Source of the DNA: Tubiluchus corallicola
Lineage: Eukaryota; Priapulida; Priapulimorpha; Priapulimorphida; Tubiluchidae
Length of the DNA: 64,000 bases
Assembly (NCBI GenBank): GCA_030141605.1
Contig: JAQGDQ010000567.1
Coordinates: 40,001 to 104,000 of the forward strand
Direction of reading: 5' to 3'
Shown here: positions 1 through 17,400 of the stretch, piece by piece
Layout: each line of letters begins with the position of its first letter
Position numbering within the stretch: the stretch's first letter is position 1
Made by a program: the position numbers and the translations under genes
The notes under the pieces: model-generated
The model's database searches: none
The model's input: the letters and a program-made list of their open reading frames with translations, nothing else
Told to the model about the DNA's origin: nothing

Positions 1-370
1 AAAGTTCAATTTAGTTTTGGTTTTACGATACGCTGTTCAGAGAAATATCGAATCACTGATCTCAGATACGCAAAAGTGCAGATCGTGAGCCTCTGAACAC
101 GTAGACTGTCTTATTAGCCTTAAGCCTATAGCTGGGAATCCGTAAATGCACCTGACAACGTCTGAACTACATGTATTTTACTTATTGGAAGGTCCAAGAA
201 GAATTAGTTTTACTTTATTGTACATGCTTGCTCGACTTTGCTTATTTATCATTTAGTCATCAGGTCTGTTTTTTTCAGTTAGTTTTATTCCTTGTACAAA
301 ACCGGAAATAATCCACGTTGTCCAAGGAAAAGTACAAGAGACCGAAATACTTAATAGGAGACTAATAGGA

Positions 371-434
371 GTGTGTGCGTGTGTGCGCGTGCGTGCGTGT
401 GTGTGCGTGCATGTGTGTGTGTGTGTGTGTGTGG

Positions 435-486
<52 letters not shown>

Positions 487-600
487 CGTGTGGTGTGTGT
501 GTGTGTGTGTGTGCATGCGCGCGCGCGTGTGTGTGTGTGGTGTGTGTGTGTGCGTGTGCGTGCGTGCGTGCGTGCCTGTGTGTGTGTGCGTGTGTGTGTT
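371..600 (+). repeat. GT/GCGT microsatellite
   Basis: About 230 bp of alternating GT with GC and GGT interruptions. The frames through it are low-complexity artefacts. Confidence 0.98.
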
Positions 601-1020
601 TAAGCAAATTGAAATTTACGACTTTACTAACAAAAACTTAGCGAATTTCCTTTAAGTGTGTCTTGTGTCTTGGGTGTAATTATAATATTAGGTATATAAT
701 GCCTTATTTGTGTAACAAACCCAAGTTTATTTCAAATGTGAGAGACCTTTACTAATCACCTTTACTAAACTGATGCATTTTTAAAATTTATCGATTTTCA
801 AATTAGTAGTACAAGTAATCATTGTACAGTAATCAATTTAGCTGATGAAATTCACTGGGGCAAAAACTCCTGGAATAAGTAAAATCTACTTTTTGTGACT
901 AAAAGGGCATTTAGCTGGTAGTCATATAACCCAAGTTTATCATGGTGTCTCTTTTTCTCAATCCAAGAGTAAAACTTAATCATTTAGCTTTTTAGTGCTT
1001 CTTATTTTAATAGAATTTAT

Positions 1021-1224
1021 CTACATTCTTATACTTTTATACAATTTGACACTTTCATTTTGGCTAAAACCGAATATTTTTCTATAAGCAGTGTTCCATT
1101 TTACCCTAATGGCATTAACTTCATTGTTTGATATACCCCCAATTTCGCATCCGTATAGCAAAGTGGGTAGACAATATGTATTGATCAGAGTTTTAGCTAC
1201 TGTGTCGTTACGATTACGGCCCAT
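1021..1224 (-). pseudogene. LINE reverse-transcriptase C-terminal remnant
   Basis: The translated - strand reads KTLINTYCLPTLLYGCEI and then VKWNTAYRKIFGFSQ. This is the thumb/C-terminal signature common to non-LTR retrotransposon polymerases (Y-C-x-P-x-L-L-Y-G-x-E, then W-N-x-x-x-R-K-I-F). No catalytic domain remains. The piece is about 67 codons long. Confidence 0.7.
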
Positions 1225-1237
1225 ACTTGAGAGATGT

Positions 1238-1500
1238 AGATCTGTTATCTATTTCAGTGTTGCCAAGCGAAATTTAACGCCGAAATTTAACGAGCATTGA
1301 AGCGGACAGTCAGCCATCCACTTACTGACCAGAGTCGCTGCTGCTCAGCTTTGATCGGTAAAACAGTCATGATAACCCTTGGCTATTCAACTCCCCCGTT
1401 ATTTCATAAATACAGTGTAGTTTGTAACTAAATAAGTCTGTCAGCGTTTCTCATATGTAGATCTGTTATCTATTTCAGTGTTGCCAAGCGAAATTTAATG
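1238..1500 (+). repeat. Dispersed direct repeat of about 45 bp
   Basis: GTAGATCTGTTATCTATTTC followed by AGTGTTGCCAAGCGAAATTTAA occurs at about 1236-1280 and again at 1457-1497. The roughly 180 bp between hold no ORF. This could be a short terminal repeat pair or a local duplication. Confidence 0.6.
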
Positions 1501-1993
1501 CTGCGCAGGTCGGTTTAACACATACGCAGTGCTAACAGTTCTCATCACATGAGCTTGAGCAATATTTGGGTGGCAGGGCGTGTGACCCACCAACTGGCTT
1601 CATTCCAAAAATATCGCGGCTTCCCGAATTTGCGCAGCTCTAGGAATGTGTCGTCGTAGTTTAAGTCAGTTGATTCGCTCGTGGTTTTACAAGGGTAAAT
1701 ACAATCTTGGAGTGTTCGGTAATAGGCGCATGGCGAATTCTTGCAACTCAAAATATTATTCCAGTCGAATAACTTGACAGAAATGGAAGGCAGCAGTTCG
1801 GCTTGGGTTTCAGCAAGCCCACGACGTTTTAACTGTTACAGTCAAAGGGTTAACGCTTATAAAGGCATGCCGTAGTACCCAGCTGCAGTAGTGGAAAGCG
1901 ATTATGTTAAGCAACTTTTACATTTGACACTTTTGTGCTCGTCTGGCTGTCTGGCAAGCCCGGGATTCAGTTACATTATAACGCAATGAGCCA

Positions 1994-2414
<421 letters not shown>

Positions 2415-2799
2415 TAATATTCTTTATTGCAATTAATGTACACAAACTATACAGTACAAAATACATATACATAAAATTTTTGTGTACAAACAGTCGCTGG
2501 ACTGATGAATGCAATAGCGTCTATACTAAATCTATTTTAGAATCTACTATCATTATTAATTTCTACTTAATTTTAACACTCACAAAATTCTAACATTGTA
2601 AAACAAAACAAAAAATCACATTAATGAGTACACAAAAAATACAATGTAACATCTACAAATTTTAAAATTGCACAACAATTGAAAACATTCAAATTAACAC
2701 AAAGGAACTTATAGAATACTAATTAATTGCAAATTTATAAAATGCATTACTGCATTAATTTACCAAACAATACAAACATAACTGTACTCTCTTTCTTTC

Positions 2800-2949
<150 letters not shown>

Positions 2950-3240
2950 AATACAAAATATACTGCCAATACAATGCACTTTTTATAGTGCTCATAAATG
3001 TATCAGCATCCCACTTAAAGCTAACAAGCTATCAGTTCTTAAAAAAGCTTCTGTATACTAAACACCAGAACGTTTAGAAAATTTCAAACAAAAATCAAAA
3101 GAAACTCTCAATTTAGTAATAACGGCATAGTTTCTAGGGAGTACTAGATGCAACCGAGTGCTGGAATTCACGTGCTTAAAATCACGGATCACATAGAATA
3201 AGCTGTTACACATTTCAGCAAAATATAGACATATAATAAT

Positions 3241-3571
3241 AGATTATAGGTTTATAGAAGCTGTTATCACACCTACTAAATAATTTTCGTTTCGCAACTT
3301 TGCGTAGGACAGGTCTTGCGACATTGCGCGACAATTTGTCTCCAAGTGGGTTTTGAAATAACCTGGCTTCAGGCAGCGACGCAGTATGATGCTTATGTGA
3401 CATATAATATTAGATTATAGGTCTATAGAAGCTGTTATCATACCTACTAAATAATTTTCGTTTCGCAACTTTGCGTAGGACAGGTCTTGCGACATTGCGC
3501 GACAATTTGTCTCCAAGTGGGTTTTGAAATAACCTGGCTTCAGGCAGCGACGCAGTATGATGATTATGTGA
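3241..3571 (+). repeat. 171-bp tandem duplication
   Basis: AGATTATAGGTTTATAGAAG at 3241 and AGATTATAGGTCTATAGAAG at 3412 start two copies of about 160 bp. Both end with CAGGCAGCGACGCAGTATGA. Open frames on the - strand in both copies match because of the duplication, not because of protein selection. Confidence 0.9.
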
Positions 3572-4254
3572 TGACGCAATGCTGGAAAGAAGCCACCGCT
3601 TCCAGGAAGCTGTGAAACGCTTGACCACGCGTGATGCGTGTGTGGAGGTTTATTCACTCTACACGTCATCACCCCACGCGGTTTATCTAGTTCAATTCAA
3701 TTCAAGGTGTCAATGCTCAAGACGGGGACTCTCAGGGACGCCCAGTTCGTTAAACGGCTTGAGTTTATCGCCCACGTACATCACACTGGAAAGAAACCCA
3801 GTGAAGTGTGCGTCGTATTTCCGGAAATAAGTAGAAAGTGCATGTAATGATAATTATTAAAAATTGGGTAGCACATATATATAAGATTCGAGGCTACAGC
3901 TTCGAAGAGGGCACCATTTGCGGCGATCTATACATCAAACGAAAGGTCTCGATCTAGTGTCGTCTCATTGGGGGTTTATTTTTCGAATCGGGTCCACCGG
4001 GAGGAACGGGGTGCGAAAAACCTCGAAAAATGGCCATTTTTCGGCCGTTTTTTGCAAAAGTTATACGGCTGAGATGTAGAGAACGGGAACGGGTCGAGGG
4101 CGGTGCTGGGTATGGATAGATAGCCCGTTCAGCGGTGGGTGTCACAGGCATATTCAGAATTTGCGAGAGGGCCACGGCGTCCCGCAACCGGCATTTTCCC
4201 GGACCCAACTCGCGATTTTTTCGAAATTTTGATCAAACAGCATGCGGAAAAAAC

Positions 4255-4650
4255 GTTCTAGCGGCGCCTGGTGGGACTCTCGAAAGGAGATATATAGCTT
4301 ATCAGAAAGAGGAAGAACAGGGCTATATGATGATGTGGGCTATATGTTAGGACAGGTCCACCGAGAGGAGTACCGACGAGTTAATTAGATGTTCTATTTT
4401 CGGCAATTTTCGCTTAGAAAACTGCTGACGCAAAGCCATTGTTCTGACGCCATCCATTGTACCCTGTCTATAATCTTATTGCTTTAATTCAATAAAAGCG
4501 GCTTTGCGTTAGGTAAGTAAACAAATAGTAGGCAGGATGTTACGGGCTTTGTGTTATAAATGAGGACTGTGTAGGATGTTCGCGTGTTATTGATTATACG
4601 TGGTTTTTCACGCAAAATCTTTTGCGGGGCCTTTGCTAGTTTGTGGTAAA
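4255..4650 (+). repeat. Dispersed repeat, copy 1
   Basis: Shares blocks with 60345-60675: GGAGATATA, AGAAAGAGGAAGAACA, GAGTTAATTAGATGTTCTAT, GACGCAAAGCCATTGTTCTG and the end GCGGGGCCTTTGCTAGT. The class is not recognised. The sequence just upstream (3890-4255) is unusually CG-rich for the window and may belong to the same element. Confidence 0.7.
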
Positions 4651-4990
4651 TAATACAGTAGTAGGTAGTGCATAATAGTATCATCATCATCATCATACAC
4701 CCGTCACGTCTATTGTAGACATTGGGCAGGCAGAATTCTAAAATAAAAGAAATCTGCCTTCAGACAGGTAAAACGCAGCAGTAACCCAGCAAAAAACTAG
4801 ACACTGCTACGCCAGTGGCTTGTCAGCACCACTTCCGCTTAGTAGTAGTAGTTTATTGACTCAAAAAATCACGGATAACTGAGAGACATTTCAATAGTGC
4901 TCCGTTCTTTACGTTCCTTATAAGTGAACTTACCCTATTTGTGAAAAATATATTCCACAATCAAGAAATGAATTGCCCTAAATGAAAAAT

Positions 4991-5300
4991 TGTTGTTGTT
5001 GTTGGCATCCTTCTGACTCGGAAGACAATGAAATGTGCGCCAAGAGAGTCCGATCCTTGAACGTCTCCAGGGCGCACGCCTGGGCAAGGTGTATGGAGAT
5101 CCTGAGTTGCTCAGACAACAGGAACCTCCTCTCTTCCTCGCTGGTGTAGTCCAAAGGAAAGCGGAGCGATACGTTTGGCACCAGGTTGGCTGCATGAGCT
5201 GCCGGAATCAGTGAGCATGCTGTACTGGTCCGCCTTCGGGGACTCCTGATTTGGAAGGTTTACTCCTCTACACGTGGCCGTTGGGTCACTTGACCTCCTT
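4991..5300 (-). mobile_element. 5S rRNA-derived SINE, copy 1 (5' truncated)
   Basis: It shares the SINE body with copies at 11005, 53167 and 57469 but lacks the 5S head. On the - strand it ends GGATGCCAACAACAACAACA, a CAA-type tail. It still has the segment ending near CACTTGACCTCC on the + strand, which is missing from copy 2. Confidence 0.75.
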
Positions 5301-7021
5301 CTAAATGGAAGATTACAAAACAAATAAGTAGGCTAAGATAATCCATTACTACACTAAGACTATCCTTTACATCACTGACTTAGACAATAAGCTATTTGCA
5401 GCGCCCTAAAACTTTAGAACAAATTGCATAGCAGTTTTCATTGTTAAAAAATCTGACAACGTTACAAAATTCACAGTAGGGTACGAGAGTTTTCTTACAT
5501 TAACTCAATTCATCAGTTCATTACTTACATCAATTCAAGCTCCTAATTAGATGCAGTAACACGATCACTGAAGTTATGATGACTGAACTATAAACAATAT
5601 AAAACAAAAATGTAGTAAAACTAGTAAAAACCGTAATTGAAATTAATGCCGCCATGTATTGTATCACAGAATAGATAAAAATTCCGGCAGGTGATACTGG
5701 CTTGTGGCCTTTTCTTGTTAGAAGGATCGACAATAAAAAGTTTTAATGTAAAGTATAGTAACGTAATGTAACGTGACGTAATGTAACATAAGATTTTGAT
5801 CGCCTCCAGTCAACTATATATGTGGGCAAATTCAACCCCAATTTGCAAATTTAATTGCAATTCTTTGTTTAGGTAAGGATAAAAAATATGATTTTGTGTG
5901 TCTGTAGTTTTGCAAGAGTTAGAACTGTTATTGTGTTATGTGACTAAACACTAAATATAGTGCAACAATTGTAGTGACCATGTAATTTGTAATTTGTATT
6001 TTGCTTATGCACATGTTTAGATTACTTTTATAATTACGTTTGTAATTTTTGTTACAGTCTTCGACCGAGATGTATATAAAGGAGGCGAATGACAAATCTC
6101 GTTAACGAATTGAAATAAAGGTTTTACTTAAAAGTTTATTTGTTTACTCGCTTGTTTCCTTGTTTACCGGTTTACTAAGAAAAGCCATGCACATTGGCGG
6201 TCAGCGAGAAGAATTACGTTGAAAAAGGCGATTTCTATCAAAAGATAATAACTTAAACATAGGCCTACTATTTAGATTAAACCGTACTTGTAATTACCTG
6301 AAAATATTAAGTGGAAACTAGAGTCAAAAATCTTTTCTGTTCAATTTCCAATGTGTGCTAATTGTGACTTATCATCTGCGATGCTCGTAGAAGGGAATCA
6401 GTGACTAATATTTTAGCTAGGTCGTTGTTACCTTGGCAATGACTTACAAGTATAAGTCTTGATGATTGCGCAAGTCCAGTTTATGTTCGTTGTAATCTGG
6501 CTTCATGGTAAGCAGTTGTTTTGTGTTTATGCGTAATACAAAAAGTGCCAGAGGCAGTGACATTTGTTAATACGATACTTGATGGATCAGAATTAGCATG
6601 AGAAGCCACACGGGTTATGATTTACGCTGCGGTAGGGTGTGAGTTTACTAGTCTATTTTAGTGTGGTAATCACTCTAACACTCATACTAAAATGGAATCA
6701 ACTGCCCTGCAGTTATAATATGGATTACAAGGAATATTGTATATAGGTCACCACGCGGCAACAAATCTTACGGCTTCATCTGGTCTGAATTATTTGCCTG
6801 GGCCCATTTTCTTCCACTATTTCCTGCTGAGCTAAAGCTATCCGAAATGCACCAATCGTCAAGACATCAAAGCTCTCCCGTCCAACCTAGAACGTTTTGT
6901 TTGTGTGCATACATGCGAAGCCTATATTCAGTTGCAGCAGTGGCGAAACCTATATTCATTTACCAATCCAGTGACACGAATAGTTTCTGCAATCTGGAAA
7001 ACTTGCAGATATGTCATTATA
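5301..7021. other. Non-coding stretch with weak LTR-like signals
   Basis: AT-rich, no gene seen. At about 6070-6120 a TATA-like box (TGTATATAAAGGAGG) is followed by GAAATAAAGG, an arrangement like an LTR, but no terminal repeats could be found. Confidence 0.4.
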
Positions 7022-7092
7022 AAGTTGAGAAAGAGAGAGAGATTGAGAAAGAGAGAGAGAGAGAGAGAAAGAAGGGAGAGGGAGAGTGAAAG

Positions 7093-7125
<33 letters not shown>

Positions 7126-7137
7126 AGGGAGAGGGAG

Positions 7138-7178
<41 letters not shown>

Positions 7179-7308
7179 GGGGGAGGGAGAGAGAGAGAAA
7201 GGGTGGGAAAGAGAAGGGAGAGGGAAAGAGAGAGAGATAGACAGAGAGACACAGAAACAGAGCTGGAGAGGGAGAGAGAGAAAGAGAGAGAGGGGGGAGA
7301 GAGAGAAA

Positions 7309-7356
<48 letters not shown>

Positions 7357-7529
7357 AGGGAGAAAGAAAGAGAGAGAGAGAGGGAGAGAGAGAGGAGGGG
7401 GGAGGGAGAGAGAGAGAAAGGGTGGGAAAGAGAAGGGAGAGGGAAAGAGAGAGAGATAGACAGAGAGACACAGAAACAGAGCGGGAGAGGGAGAGAGAGA
7501 AAGAGAGAGAAGGGAGAGAGAAAGGGAAA

Positions 7530-7561
<32 letters not shown>

Positions 7562-7809
7562 TGGTGGGAAAGAGAAGGGAGAGGGAAAGAGAGAGAGGTA
7601 GACAGAGAGACAGAGAAACAGAGGGGAGAGGGAGAGAGAGAAAGAGAGAGAAGGGAGAGGGAAAGGGAAAGAGAAAGACACAGAGAGAGAGAGAGAGAGA
7701 GAAGGGAGAGAGAGAGAAGGGAGAGAGAGAAAAGGGAGAGAGAGAGAGAGAGAAGAGAGAGAGAGAAAGAGAGAGAGAGATAGACACAGAGAGAGAAAGT
7801 CAGAGAGAC

Positions 7810-7847
<38 letters not shown>

Positions 7848-7905
7848 GAGAGGGAAAGGGAAAGAGAGAGAAAGAGAGCGCGGTGCAGAGAGGGCGCGAG
7901 AAAGA
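7022..7905 (+). repeat. GA-rich array with higher-order units
   Basis: About 880 bp of GA-rich sequence. A complex segment with GGTGGGAAAGAGAAGGGAGA and GATAGACAGAGAGACACAGA recurs at about 7202, 7420 and 7562. It is therefore a tandem of larger units and not only a simple dinucleotide. Confidence 0.95.
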
Positions 7906-9733
<1,828 letters not shown>

Positions 9734-10059
9734 GTGTGTATATATGATTTGATTTGATTTAACTCTTTATTTCGAATCAAGTTCATAGAATACATAACAT
9801 ACAATAATTACAAGACACACAATAATTATAACACCTCCTCTCAACACATGCAAATTAATACATAAATAAATAAAATAACAGTACAATATATACAATATCA
9901 TGCGTCCAGCCTGAATCGTCACCCATCGTCTACCTAACACTTTCCTCCATTGGTCTCTTATGTCTGAAGTGTAAAATGCGTCACTGTTATTCAATGCCTT
10001 TATAAGAAGATTTAAAGAAGACTTAAAGATTTTAAGAAGAGCATATACATATACTATCC

Positions 10060-12011
<1,952 letters not shown>

Positions 12012-12610
12012 TAGGTTTTACACGTCAAATGTAGGCCTGCGTTAACTCAAATGTAAATTTAGGTAGTTCAAATGTGTTAACAATGGTTTTCAAGAAATCT
12101 TAAGCGTTTTCGGTAAGTCAAAAGTAGACACATGTCAAGTCAAATGTGACATTGGTATCCCAAATGTGGATAGGTGGTAAACTTTAATCTTCTTTAATTT
12201 CAATTTAATAATTGCTCTTAAGGTATAATAACAACATTATAGGCCTACTAATAGTTCACTAATGTTCTACAAACTTTACATACCATTGGAACTGTTAGAG
12301 AAAACAATACATTCTTAAAATAAGCAATGTTTCTTGAGAGAAACTAATTCATTAATGCAGTGCTAAATGCATTACTTAAAAAACTAATGAATGATTCACT
12401 GTTCATTGGGAAGTGGAAACCGATTTGTTCTTTTTTGCCGACATTTTTTGTAAAACGTTTACAAATAAAATGTAAAATTCTATGTCTACATTTGACTTAC
12501 CTAAGTCACATTTGAGTTACCAAAACACATTCGAAATTCCTATGTCTACATTTGACTTACCTAAGTCACATTTGAACTTTCCTGTGTCTACATTTGACGT
12601 GTAAAACCTA
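12012..12610. mobile_element. TA-flanked inverted-repeat element, copy 1
   Basis: 599 bp. The ends TAGGTTTTACACGTCAAATG and CATTTGACGTGTAAAACCTA are perfect inverted repeats of at least 20 bp, flanked by TA on both sides. Subterminal motifs of the type AAGTCAAATGTAGAC recur in both orientations near the ends. This suggests a nonautonomous Tc1/mariner-type element. A second copy is at 38452. Confidence 0.85.
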
Positions 12611-14018
12611 TATTAAGTATGGGGTTTATATTACTACTTTTGTAATAACTGGGGTAGATGCTATTTAATTTTCATCTGAAATGTAAGTGCTCGGAAGAAA
12701 TAAGTTCACCATAAACACTGTCAGTTGTTGTACTCTACATGAAGTGTTCCACGATTGTGTGATTCTGGTTTTTCTTATGAAATCTGAGAGAATCCAGTTC
12801 TGAAATTATTACTCTCTTGTGGGACTAATGTATCTGAAATTATTATGCGTATAAGATGAGCTAAAATGTGGCTATGTCGTGCATTCAGACGTTAAAAAGA
12901 CAGCGTGCAATCATTGCTTTGATTTGGAAATGTGACGGAAGAACAAAGCTTTTTGTCTCTCTGTCTCACTCGCCTTCGACAGAACTGACGGAAATCAAAC
13001 TCGATTATTGCTGGTAACAATATGGCTGACCACCAAAATCTGTCACTCGTGATATTTAATGTGAAAAAAATGTTATTAAATTTCAAAACTGGGTTAGTTT
13101 GTGCTTAACCTACTTTAAAACGTTCTCACAAGGATGCTCACGCTCACCATGTACAGTGCACTGAAAGTGAAAGTATAGAGTGTCTTGTTTGGGTCAGGGT
13201 TTTCACTTTTAAGAATATAGAACACAGTTTTGTTTAAAGCCTTGGCCTTCTACGTACTATACAATACAATCAATGAAAAGCAAGTAAAGAAACACTTTTA
13301 CTTTTAAATTTTTGCCTCAAGAAAAGAAAATAACGTGTTATTATAATTTAGGCAATGACATAATACTGTCTCTTTTTGTTAGCTTCAATGTTTTTAAAAG
13401 GTACCCTTTTAGGTTATTTTGTAGGCTTATGCAGTTAATACTGTAATTACATAATGCCATAATCCTTAGCAAGTCGGATTTTACCAATAATTTTCTTCAC
13501 ATTGACTCAATACAACACGACTGGTTTGAATTTACAAATATGGCATCACCACAATTTATAAAATTTAAAACACTAGAATAATCACTATTCGAAAAAGTGT
13601 ATATATATAAAACGTGGCTATGCTCAACAGGTTACTGAACACTTTATTATCATGATCACAGTTTTCCTTAGTTCTCGCTCCATTTCATCTTTCATTCACT
13701 ACTCCCCCCCCCCCACTTTTATGTATATATTATTATTATTTCAATTATTAATCACTTCTTTAAGATTTCCACGTACAGTTTGGCCTGTCAAGCTATGCTT
13801 TTAGGCTCAAACTGTATGCATCAAAATTACTCTGTAATGTAATTTGCACATGTATATACTGCATAAGAATCTCTTTTCTAATTTTTGAATAATGTTGCAT
13901 TTATATTTATATTGACTTCAGTGAAATTATCTGTTTTTTTTATTATAACTGTTAGATGCAGAGTGCAAATAAATAAACTTATAAACTTATATAAACTTAT
14001 ATATAACCATCTACCATC
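12611..14018. other. Non-coding stretch
   Basis: AT-rich, with a short C run at about 13703. Nothing recognisable is seen. Confidence 0.45.
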
Positions 14019-14488
14019 CAGGGGCGGAACTAGGGGGAGCGAGGGGGCGCGCGCGCCCCCCTTGTCAAAATTTGCGCCCCCCCTGCAAAATCGGACAAAT
14101 AATTTTTTTGCAGTGAAAATTGCAGTTCGCATGTAATCATTTTCAATATGAATTAGAATTAGGTAAAAAAATGTTTGGTAGCTTCAGTGTATTATTTTCT
14201 TAAAACTTGTGTGTGATAAATTTCTGTAAATAACAATTTAGTAAGAGGCACATTAATAACGTTAGGTTAACTGAGAGTTAATTTTCTCATTATTGCTCTG
14301 TCCGCTACGCTGTCCTACACACACGCTAATTATAGGCCTGCATGCAGTATCAAAGGGATTAAAATTGGCTTAACCATTATTTAACCACTTCGGATACCTA
14401 GCCCCCCCTCCCCCCAGAAAATTTTTGCGCCCCCCCCAGAAAATTTTTGCGCCCCCCCCCCCGCTTGCCACATCTAGTTCCGGCCCTG
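14019..14488. mobile_element. hAT-like MITE family 3
   Basis: 470 bp, with inverted ends CAGGGGCGGAACTAG and CTAGTTCCGGCCCTG. The inner edges carry GCGCCCCCC-type runs in opposite orientation. Candidate 8-bp flanks CTACCATC (14011-14018) and GTACCATC (14491-14498) match at 7 of 8, with two extra bases (CA) at the right edge. No transposase is present. Confidence 0.78.
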
Positions 14489-17400
14489 CAGTACCATCCC
14501 CACCTCACTGCCGTCCCAGTATGTCAAATTCAACTTCCGTAATTTTTCGTTTTTTTCGAGGACAGTCGCTGATCGCTTTCATGGCCAAGAATCTCACTTC
14601 CCACAGCGCGTTGCGGAAACGATCGAGGAAAGAAACAATGTAAATGTATCAGTAGACACATTCCTATACAGAGCAAGTCCAGTGGCCTTACATGCCTAAA
14701 CACTGAAATCTCAAATTACAGTAGCCATTTTAAGACTACTATATCTATATCAGGCTTCAAGGCTACCCCGTCTTCTAATCGAAACAGATGGACGAATCAT
14801 TTGCAGAGAAGGTGAAGAGTTTTAAAAGGCAAGGGGCCTAGCTGCACCGGCAGGCACCGTTACCGGCCTTCGAATAAAGTGAATTCATAATTAACCTGCG
14901 CGTTAAAACTTCAAGCCGTCAAACAGGTGCAAAAATTGCGTACGACCTTCGCTGTGTATTTAAACAAGACGGCAAAGATTATAATATAAGGCTAGACAAA
15001 TAGAAATCTAGCTCAGCGTGCCAGCTATCTTTGCAAGAATAGCACAGACTTAAACTAGGATGGTACGAAAAGAGAAAGTAATCAAAACTTGACCCGTTTA
15101 ACCCAGAAACGCTTCAGTTTCATCAGTGTTAAACATACATGCGTCTTCGGATTCTCAAGTGTGTGCAATGCTGAAAGTAGGTCCAGAGAACAGTTAACGA
15201 CAGAGATGAGGGAGAAATGAGGCTTTCACAACCCCTGGTTTATGGTCCACAGCAAATGTATCTTTTAAGAATGTTCACATAAAACAACAACGACTTAGGC
15301 ATCTTAGCAACTTATACAGCGTTTTCTAACAAGAGACATTAGGGACAGCACAGCGGAACGATTGGTCCAGAAAAGCTTTTTCGACCGTCACACAATCACT
15401 TGCAGATTTTGCAAATAAAGAAAAATCTGCATGCAAAATAGTTTAGCAAGTGGCAGATGAGTAAAAAACAATGGGTTTCTGGGCACTGCTTCTGTCCGCT
15501 GAGAATCTAATGTGGCGACATCTGTCGACAATCTTTTGCAAACAAAAAATGGTGCTGCTGATAAGAAAACTTAGCAGCAACTCTGGAAAAAAGCCAAAAA
15601 TAGCGTGAGTCATAACAACCTGAGCCAGTTTTGTGCATAAAGATCTTGACATGATATCTTGAGATAGTAAAAATGGATGTACTGATGAGATAGGCCTGAA
15701 ACTCGGAAACCCTGAAGCCAGTTGTGACATTCCGCATTGTCTGTGTAACATTCAAAGCATATGTTGTTATGTACTACTGAGCAAAGAGTTCTACTGTTAA
15801 TGCTAAAGTTTCCCAACCAAGTTGACGATCACTTTGTACTTGGTTAAATATGGAAGAACAGGTTTGTCCAAATCAGCTTATGGTCCTGAAGTCCAATGCC
15901 TGACTATAGAAAGTACTAGTACCCTATACAAGACAGCCAAGTAATGGAATAAATAGTTGCATCTAGTTAGTGTCTATAATTACATGCAAAATACCTTACA
16001 AACTTCAAAGGCTGTGTAGATGGGATTTCCAAATTAGTTTACGACAGTGGATCACATAAAGCAACTATAATTACTCTTAGCTAAAATTCCTAAATAATAA
16101 AACAAAGGCATCAAATTTATGACGAAGTTTATGTTAGGCCCCGCTGTTTTATTAGTTCTCTGTGTTGTTGGAACGTATGTACGAGGACACGTCAGCCATT
16201 TATGAATCTAAATCTGTACAACATGGTGTCCCCCTCAAGGACAAACTGGTGTATGAGTTGGGCAGATGTTGCATATTCATCAATACAACTGGTCATTAAA
16301 TTCACTTTCAAGCGCGCGGTCTAGTACAAAGGTGCTACAACAATTTCAGATTAGCGCTGCTTATAACGGTACCGTGCACATTCGTTAAAGAGTGTATTCA
16401 GGCCTGATGATCAGTTAAACTTATTATCGAATGCAAGTACGATTGAATTAGAACAATGCATAGTATACTACAATCACTATAACTTGAGTAGCGCCCTCTG
16501 GAAAGTAGTTCACAGGAACAGTTACAGTTTACTTTTAGTTATACGCTATTAATTTGACATTTGTCATGCGTTGACAAGGAGAGTGAAAAAATAGTTTTGA
16601 CTTAGTTTTGCACTGCTTTACCTATCATTTTACTTTCATTGAATTGTTTAACTTTTGCATTGACTTTATATACAGAAATCAAAAAAACTCGATTTTGATT
16701 CAAGCTTGTGTTTTTGATCCAATTATTTTGCATTTTACAAACGCTAAGCTACTGTCAGAGGTTACTGTGGTCTAAACGTTACTGGAACTTGTAGACTAGC
16801 TGCAACAGGCAAAGTATGGATCACCCAGATTTGCAATCTGAATGTTGTAGTGTTCATCATTTACCAGCGTTGAACAATATTTAGAATCAAGGTACCAAGC
16901 AACTAAGTCGTGCTTAGCCTCAATTGGTCCTCCTTGAATTCACCTGTCTACACAGTAACCCTGAAATTCCAACCTCTTGACCCGAGCGCCATGGTTGCTG
17001 GCATTGTTCGCGCGTGCACAGAGCGCGCAGACTGGCCCAAAATATTTGCGGTAGAGATCCGACACCTTTTGTGATGTGAAAACAGTTCCGCAAACCGAGT
17101 AACCCACTTTCACTTACATCATGCTGTATGGTCGCGACATCCTAGTATGGTACGGACACCCCTGGAGGATCTCACGATGGTGTAATGTTCCGAGAAGTTA
17201 CAGATTTTCACTATTGCTGTAAACCACAAAACTTACTCAGAAAAACATTGTCAGATCCCTCGATTGCAACCATATCTCTATTAATAAATGAAATGGTCCC
17301 CTGCACAGTGTAGTTTTATGAAAATCTAAATCTATGCGAATTTATACGCTTTAAAGATGCAACATGAACATATTATAACATCACCTTTTGATATATTAAC

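Noticed and set aside
5809-6120. Solo LTR with TATA and AATAAA
   Set aside because: The promoter-like words are there, but no terminal inverted dinucleotides, repeat copy or target duplication could be found.
6956-7787. Frames of about 250 codons rich in Ser/Leu or Arg/Glu
   Set aside because: By-products of the GA tract, with no unique sequence.
15443-15755. Minus-strand frames of 102 and 82 codons
   Set aside because: Overlapping frames with no motif, no splice context and no distinct composition.
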